From positions 40,786 to 104,785 of the forward strand of contig NZ_QMFB01000032.1 of assembly GCF_003285015.1 (NCBI RefSeq): DNA of 64,000 nt, in the 5' to 3' direction. Source of the DNA: Paenibacillus contaminans (GTDB lineage: Bacteria > Bacillota > Bacilli > Paenibacillales > NBRC-103111). Shown in pieces: positions 61,180 through 64,000 of the stretch. The position numbers and the translations under genes were made by a program. The notes under the pieces are model-generated. The model saw nothing but the letters and a program-made list of their open reading frames with translations, ran no database searches and had not been told where the DNA came from. Position 1 is the first letter of the stretch. The number at the start of each line of letters is the position of its first letter.

Positions 61180-61692
61180 CTAGTTCACTCCTTCATCGGC
61201 CGCGATCAGGTCGTTCAGATCCTTCAGCAGCCATTCCTCCGAGCCGTCGCGCGATAAAAACCACGTATGCGTAAAGTAAGGCTGCGGCTTGCGGATGCGG
61301 TCCTTGACCGCCAATATGTTCGACATGCCGAAAACGGGAGAGGCGTTGCGGATCAGCAGGGCGACCGGGTAATCGTGCGAGTAGCCGTTTATTTTCTGCT
61401 CCTTCCGGGCGATTCGCTTGTTCAGCTCCTCGACAAGCACGTCGAGCGATTCCAGCGAGCAGGACGTTTCCTGCGAACGGCCGAACAGCATTTTGGCCTC
61501 CTCGGAGCCGAAGAACAGATGGGTTACCTCCAAGCCGAGCTTTTGACGCTTTGCGTTCTGCAGGACGGCATCCGGTTTTTCTTGCTGATAAAGCAGACGC
61601 TGCTTAACGGGATGATTGCGATTGTAAATATTCACAAATATTGAAATGGCTTCTCTCTCCAGATGAAGCTTCTCGTCGTCCCGTCTTTTCAT
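61180..61692 (-). CDS. Unknown protein with PD-(D/E)xK-like pattern
   Basis: A 170-residue soluble, basic protein. An N-terminal helix rich in charged residues is followed by EKPDAVLQ, then LGLEVTHLFFG: a PD...ExT arrangement like that of PD-(D/E)xK nuclease-fold proteins, with Thr where Lys is usual. The similarity is by eye only. GGAGGCGATTCGAG precedes ATG 61692. It is the first gene of an apparent operon with DUF4184 and the AraC gene. Confidence 0.72.
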   Translation of the reverse strand: MKRRDDEKLHLEREAISIFVNIYNRNHPVKQRLLYQQEKPDAVLQNAKRQKLGLEVTHLFFGSEEAKMLFGRSQETSCSLESLDVLVEELNKRIARKEQKINGYSHDYPVALLIRNASPVFGMSNILAVKDRIRKPQPYFTHTWFLSRDGSEEWLLKDLNDLIAADEGVN

Positions 61693-61913
61693 CTCGAATC
61701 GCCTCCAAGCTAGCAGAAGAGTAGGAACGCCCGCCTTCCGGGCCGCGGGTCAAGCACGGCTTGAGTCGGTCTGTACTTACCATCGTACCATATCCCGGAG
61801 TGAAGCTGAACGCTTGCCGGCAAAATGGGCGGGGGTGCGTGCATAAAATCCAAAACGGCCCCGGGCCGGTGCAATGGCTTTCGAGAGAAGGCGGCCCAAC
61901 GCGCTGCGGTCCG

Positions 61914-62285
61914 TCAGAGCTCCAAAGGCGGAACGTCCCTGATCAGATCGGGTTCATTATGGACGAAAGTTATTTCAAGGGAGCTTTTCCAATCGGGAAC
62001 CTGATCGTCCGGAATCGATCGCTGCGCGTTATCGCTTTCCGTTAAAGCCTGCACGCTTTCGTCGCTCAGCTTGATTTGCGTTTCCAGCAGAAGTATGTGC
62101 AGCTTCGCTACATCTCTGGCGGATATCTCGAAGAAAATGCAGATGGAGATGTTGGCATACATTTTGAAATCGAGCACCCAAGCGCCGCTTCCGGAAATGG
62201 CTTCTTTGACCTTATCGACCGCTTCATGCCGATTTTGGCGGGTAACCCCGTTAATCCTTAGAAAACGTTTGACGATTGCGCACAC
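61914..62285 (-). CDS. Putative small conserved protein
   Basis: About 123 residues, running from INGVTRQNRHEAVDKVKEAI through a beta segment WVLDFKMYANISICIFFEIS to a C-terminal EITFVHNEPDLIRDVPPLEL. The composition and secondary-structure pattern look genuine, and I recall similar short proteins in Paenibacillus. The start is uncertain: GTG 62285 is used here, TTG 62300 is also in frame, and neither has a good ribosome site. No function can be offered. Confidence 0.5.
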   Translation of the reverse strand: MCAIVKRFLRINGVTRQNRHEAVDKVKEAISGSGAWVLDFKMYANISICIFFEISARDVAKLHILLLETQIKLSDESVQALTESDNAQRSIPDDQVPDWKSSLEITFVHNEPDLIRDVPPLEL

Positions 62286-62480
62286 CCCCGAAACTATCAA
62301 CTATCTACGATAGACAATTCACAGTCTTTCCTTTGGATTGTAACTTTCTTACAAACGGAGGGCAACTATGTTTGGTGAGATGTGAGACGGAGTTGTCCGA
62401 TTACTGGGGGGACGATAGTAACGAAAGGGTAATTGGTAACGAGGCAAAGATGATGAAAGTAGGATCAAGTCTAAAACTAG

Positions 62481-62603
62481 TGCCTTGACCGCGTCTGGTC
62501 TAAGGTTTTCTGCCCGCGCTTTTCATGAGAAAATCCGCAGTGGAAAGGCGGGTTCGTATAAGGCCACGAGCACCCAAACCTTGCAATTGATGCGGTCAAG
62601 GTA
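62481..62603 (-). mobile_element. MITE-like element, copy B (123 bp)
   Basis: Terminal inverted repeats TGCCTTGACCGC and GCGGTCAAGGTA; the interior is nearly the reverse complement of copy A (1402-1525). Flanks CTAG (left) and CTAAG (right) look like a duplicated CTAG target. The flanking sequence without the element is found at 2005-2027, which marks this copy as an insertion into the repeat block. Confidence 0.75.
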
Positions 62604-62905
62604 CTAAGTATTGATGAAGACCTGGTTACGAAAGCAAACGCGGATATCTTAATGGTTATGCATGAATCGTGCGCGTAGTGTAGAAAACCTTATTGTTCAT
62701 GAGGCTGTCCTCACTATTCCACCGGTAAAATGCTCCTTCTCGAGAGATAGTGAGGCAAACACCACTATCAATTTCGTTTACCTCACTAATAATTGCGTTT
62801 GCCTCATTAACTCGCATGAACACGGGTTTTCGGTGAGAGATAGTGAGGTTTGCCTTATGAACAGTAAACTTTTCCTCACTATTTCTCCAGGGCACAAGTC
62901 ATCAG
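62604..62905 (+). repeat. GAGGCAAAC palindromic repeat, copy B
   Basis: Matches copy A (1741-2012) in reverse complement, including GACCTGGTTACGAAAGCAAA and AATGGTTATGCAT on the left, and copy C (51415-51655) in direct orientation from TAGAAAACCTTATTG on. Confidence 0.75.
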
Positions 62906-63100
62906 CGGCATGGAGGCTGCATTTTTCGGATTATGGGCGAGATCCGGAAGACATTGACTGCGCGGAGGGGGCACAAGTCCGAGGAGTACGGATGCCGGCA
63001 TCGGCCGATCTCAAAACCGAGGAATTCGGATGACACCCATCAGCCCTAAATCAGCGGAATGTCTCCAGTGGCGGCCGCTGCCGGGCTGGCGGTGGGAGTT

Positions 63101-63589
63101 TCAGTGCTTTGTGAAAGATGACCGGTACGATTTCTGTTCGTCCTGGTCCCAAACTTCGTGGATTTCGAACGTTCCTTCTTCGAAAAAGAGCGGAAACCGC
63201 CGCTTAAACCAATCCTGCATCGGCAAATTCAGCGCTTCATCGATCTTGACCCAGAGTAACTCGCCTTCGGGAGGGTTTTGTAGCAGCTCTCCTTCATAGG
63301 AACGGGCCAAGTAGTTGAACACCATATAACGAAAATTTTTCTTCGGGTCGACAAATTCGTCGAGCCCTTTGTAAACCAAGTCTTTCACGCGTAAGCCGGT
63401 TTCTTCAAATACTTCGCGGGCGGCGCCTTCCGTCAGGCTTTCGGGAAAATCCACTTTCCCGCCCGGACCTATGTAGCCGGGGAAGCCTAGACGGTTCGGC
63501 CTGTTGATAAGGAGAACCTTGTCTCCGTCCTGGACGAGGCACATCGTATACATCGCGACTTGGACTTGCTGCTGCGCTGCGGTGGACAT
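63101..63589 (-). CDS. Nudix hydrolase (MutT-like)
   Basis: A 162-residue Nudix protein. The Nudix box GGKVDFPESLTEGAAREVFE continuing ETGL is complete, with the REVxEE metal-binding helix. Resemblance to 8-oxo-dGTP/NTP diphosphatases of Bacillales is by eye. AGAGG lies 9 bases before ATG 63589; the longer frame has no ribosome site. It lies downstream of topB on the same strand, separated by a terminator. Confidence 0.92.
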   Translation of the reverse strand: MSTAAQQQVQVAMYTMCLVQDGDKVLLINRPNRLGFPGYIGPGGKVDFPESLTEGAAREVFEETGLRVKDLVYKGLDEFVDPKKNFRYMVFNYLARSYEGELLQNPPEGELLWVKIDEALNLPMQDWFKRRFPLFFEEGTFEIHEVWDQDEQKSYRSSFTKH

Positions 63590-63621
63590 AAGGCATAACC
63601 TCTTTTCTCTATAACGATGAT

Positions 63622-63646
63622 GAAAAACCGGCCGATGACGGCCGGT
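63622..63646 (-). terminator. Terminator after topB (minus strand)
   Basis: ACCGGCC (63627-63633) pairs with GGCCGGT (63640-63646); the minus-strand side continues with a T run (AAAAA at 63623-63627 on plus). It lies 10 bp past the stop at 63656. Confidence 0.8.
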
Positions 63647-63655
63647 CGTAACCAT

Positions 63656-64000
63656 TTAAGGCTCCAGCTCAAGTGCCCCGGTGGCAGGGTCTTTGAGCAC
63701 GATGCGGGCGCTTGTTTCATTGCCGTTCGCATCGTTCAGCTTCAGCTTGCTTGTTTTGCCTTTCTCGATGAGCGTGCGGACGGTTGCATCGGTGAGCGTT
63801 TTGCCGAAGCTCGTTTTCCAGATGACGAACGAGCAGCCGCTCTTGTAGTGGCTGCAGCCGTAACCGCGGCGGCCCATAAAAATGCTGCCGCCGCAGCCCG
63901 GCCGCGGGCATGCCGCGATCACGCGCGGCGCCTCCGCGGCGCTGCCTGCGGCATGCGCTTGCGCCGTGCGGCCTGCGCCGCCGGCCGCGCCTCCCGCGGC
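63656..64000 (-). CDS. topB: DNA topoisomerase III, C-terminal part (cut by window edge)
   Basis: The last ~114 residues of a longer frame that continues past 64000. An Ala/Gly-rich linker leads into a four-cysteine zinc-finger domain CPRPGCGGSIFMGRRGYGCS, then SGCSFVIWKTSFGKTLTD and LIEKGKTSKLKL, which is the typical C-terminal domain of Bacillales topoisomerase III. A stand-alone topoisomerase-type zinc-ribbon protein is less likely because the open frame extends to the window edge. Confidence 0.85.
   Translation of the reverse strand, partial: AAGGAAGGAGRTAQAHAAGSAAEAPRVIAACPRPGCGGSIFMGRRGYGCSHYKSGCSFVIWKTSFGKTLTDATVRTLIEKGKTSKLKLNDANGNETSARIVLKDPATGALELEP

Larger units (their letters stand above)
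62301..63100. other. 800-bp gene-free, repeat-rich region
   Basis: It holds MITE copy B (62481-62603) and GAGGCAAAC repeat copy B (62604-62905). A further GAGGCAAAGATGATG fragment lies left of the MITE (62451). The 62662-63033 reading frame crosses the repeat and is not a gene. 62906-63100 has no clear feature. Confidence 0.65.

Overview
The window looks like chromosome from a spore-former-type Firmicute of the Paenibacillaceae (Paenibacillus/Cohnella-like). It has mid-50s GC by eye, strong AGGAGG-type ribosome sites with frequent GTG/TTG starts, and typical Bacillales genes (YneF, DUF402 phosphatase, QueG with HEAT tail, type I pantothenate kinase, FabI, MpsC/DUF2294). No rRNA, tRNA, CRISPR array, prophage or transposase gene was seen. 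The taxon is inferred from gene content only.

Layout. 0-9.4 kb: xylose isomerase, a repeat-rich 1.3 kb gap, then GNAT, DUF402 phosphatase, RNase HI, epoxyqueuosine reductase, HD-GYP protein, MarC, YneF, TetR and FolE. 9.4-10.5 kb: a non-coding stretch with a 51-bp minisatellite (8 exact-length units). 10.5-18.4 kb, minus strand: an MCP-CheW-CheA operon that continues into a STAS protein and an RsbW-like ATPase, beside a PocR/GAF-LuxR regulator. 18.7-32 kb: IclR regulator, an unknown acidic/basic protein, Cof-type HAD phosphatase, a GNAT fused to an S66 (MccF/LdcA) peptidase, PhnP-like hydrolase, CidA/LrgB, CoaA, a lipoprotein, a hydrolase, an HmoA-like monooxygenase with paired operators, and aconitase. 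32-39 kb: an amidase-domain protein, Ddl, a small conserved protein, UvsE, FabI, TauE/SafE exporter and inositol phosphatase.

39.3-45.8 kb is one plus-strand osmoprotection operon. A 42-codon leader ORF is followed by an Ehu-type ABC importer (ehuBCDA) and the whole ectoine/hydroxyectoine pathway (ectABCD), so uptake and synthesis of the same solute appear to be expressed together. 46-51.4 kb is a molybdenum-cofactor enzyme cluster: FdhF/YdeP-type oxidoreductase, FdhD, an MpsC-domain protein and divergent mobBA. 51.8-64 kb holds a PpaX-like phosphatase, unknown proteins, a sugar isomerase/dehydrogenase pair, a nitroreductase, a GH127 glycosidase next to two AraC regulators, a DUF4184 membrane protein, a Nudix hydrolase and the 3' end of topoisomerase III.

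Intergenic DNA is the unusual part. Three dispersed repeat families and two separate 51-bp-period tandem repeats occupy most gaps. One family is a ~123-bp element with terminal inverted repeats. An occupied site near 62.5 kb and a matching empty site near 2.0 kb can be compared inside this window, which is direct evidence that the element has moved.
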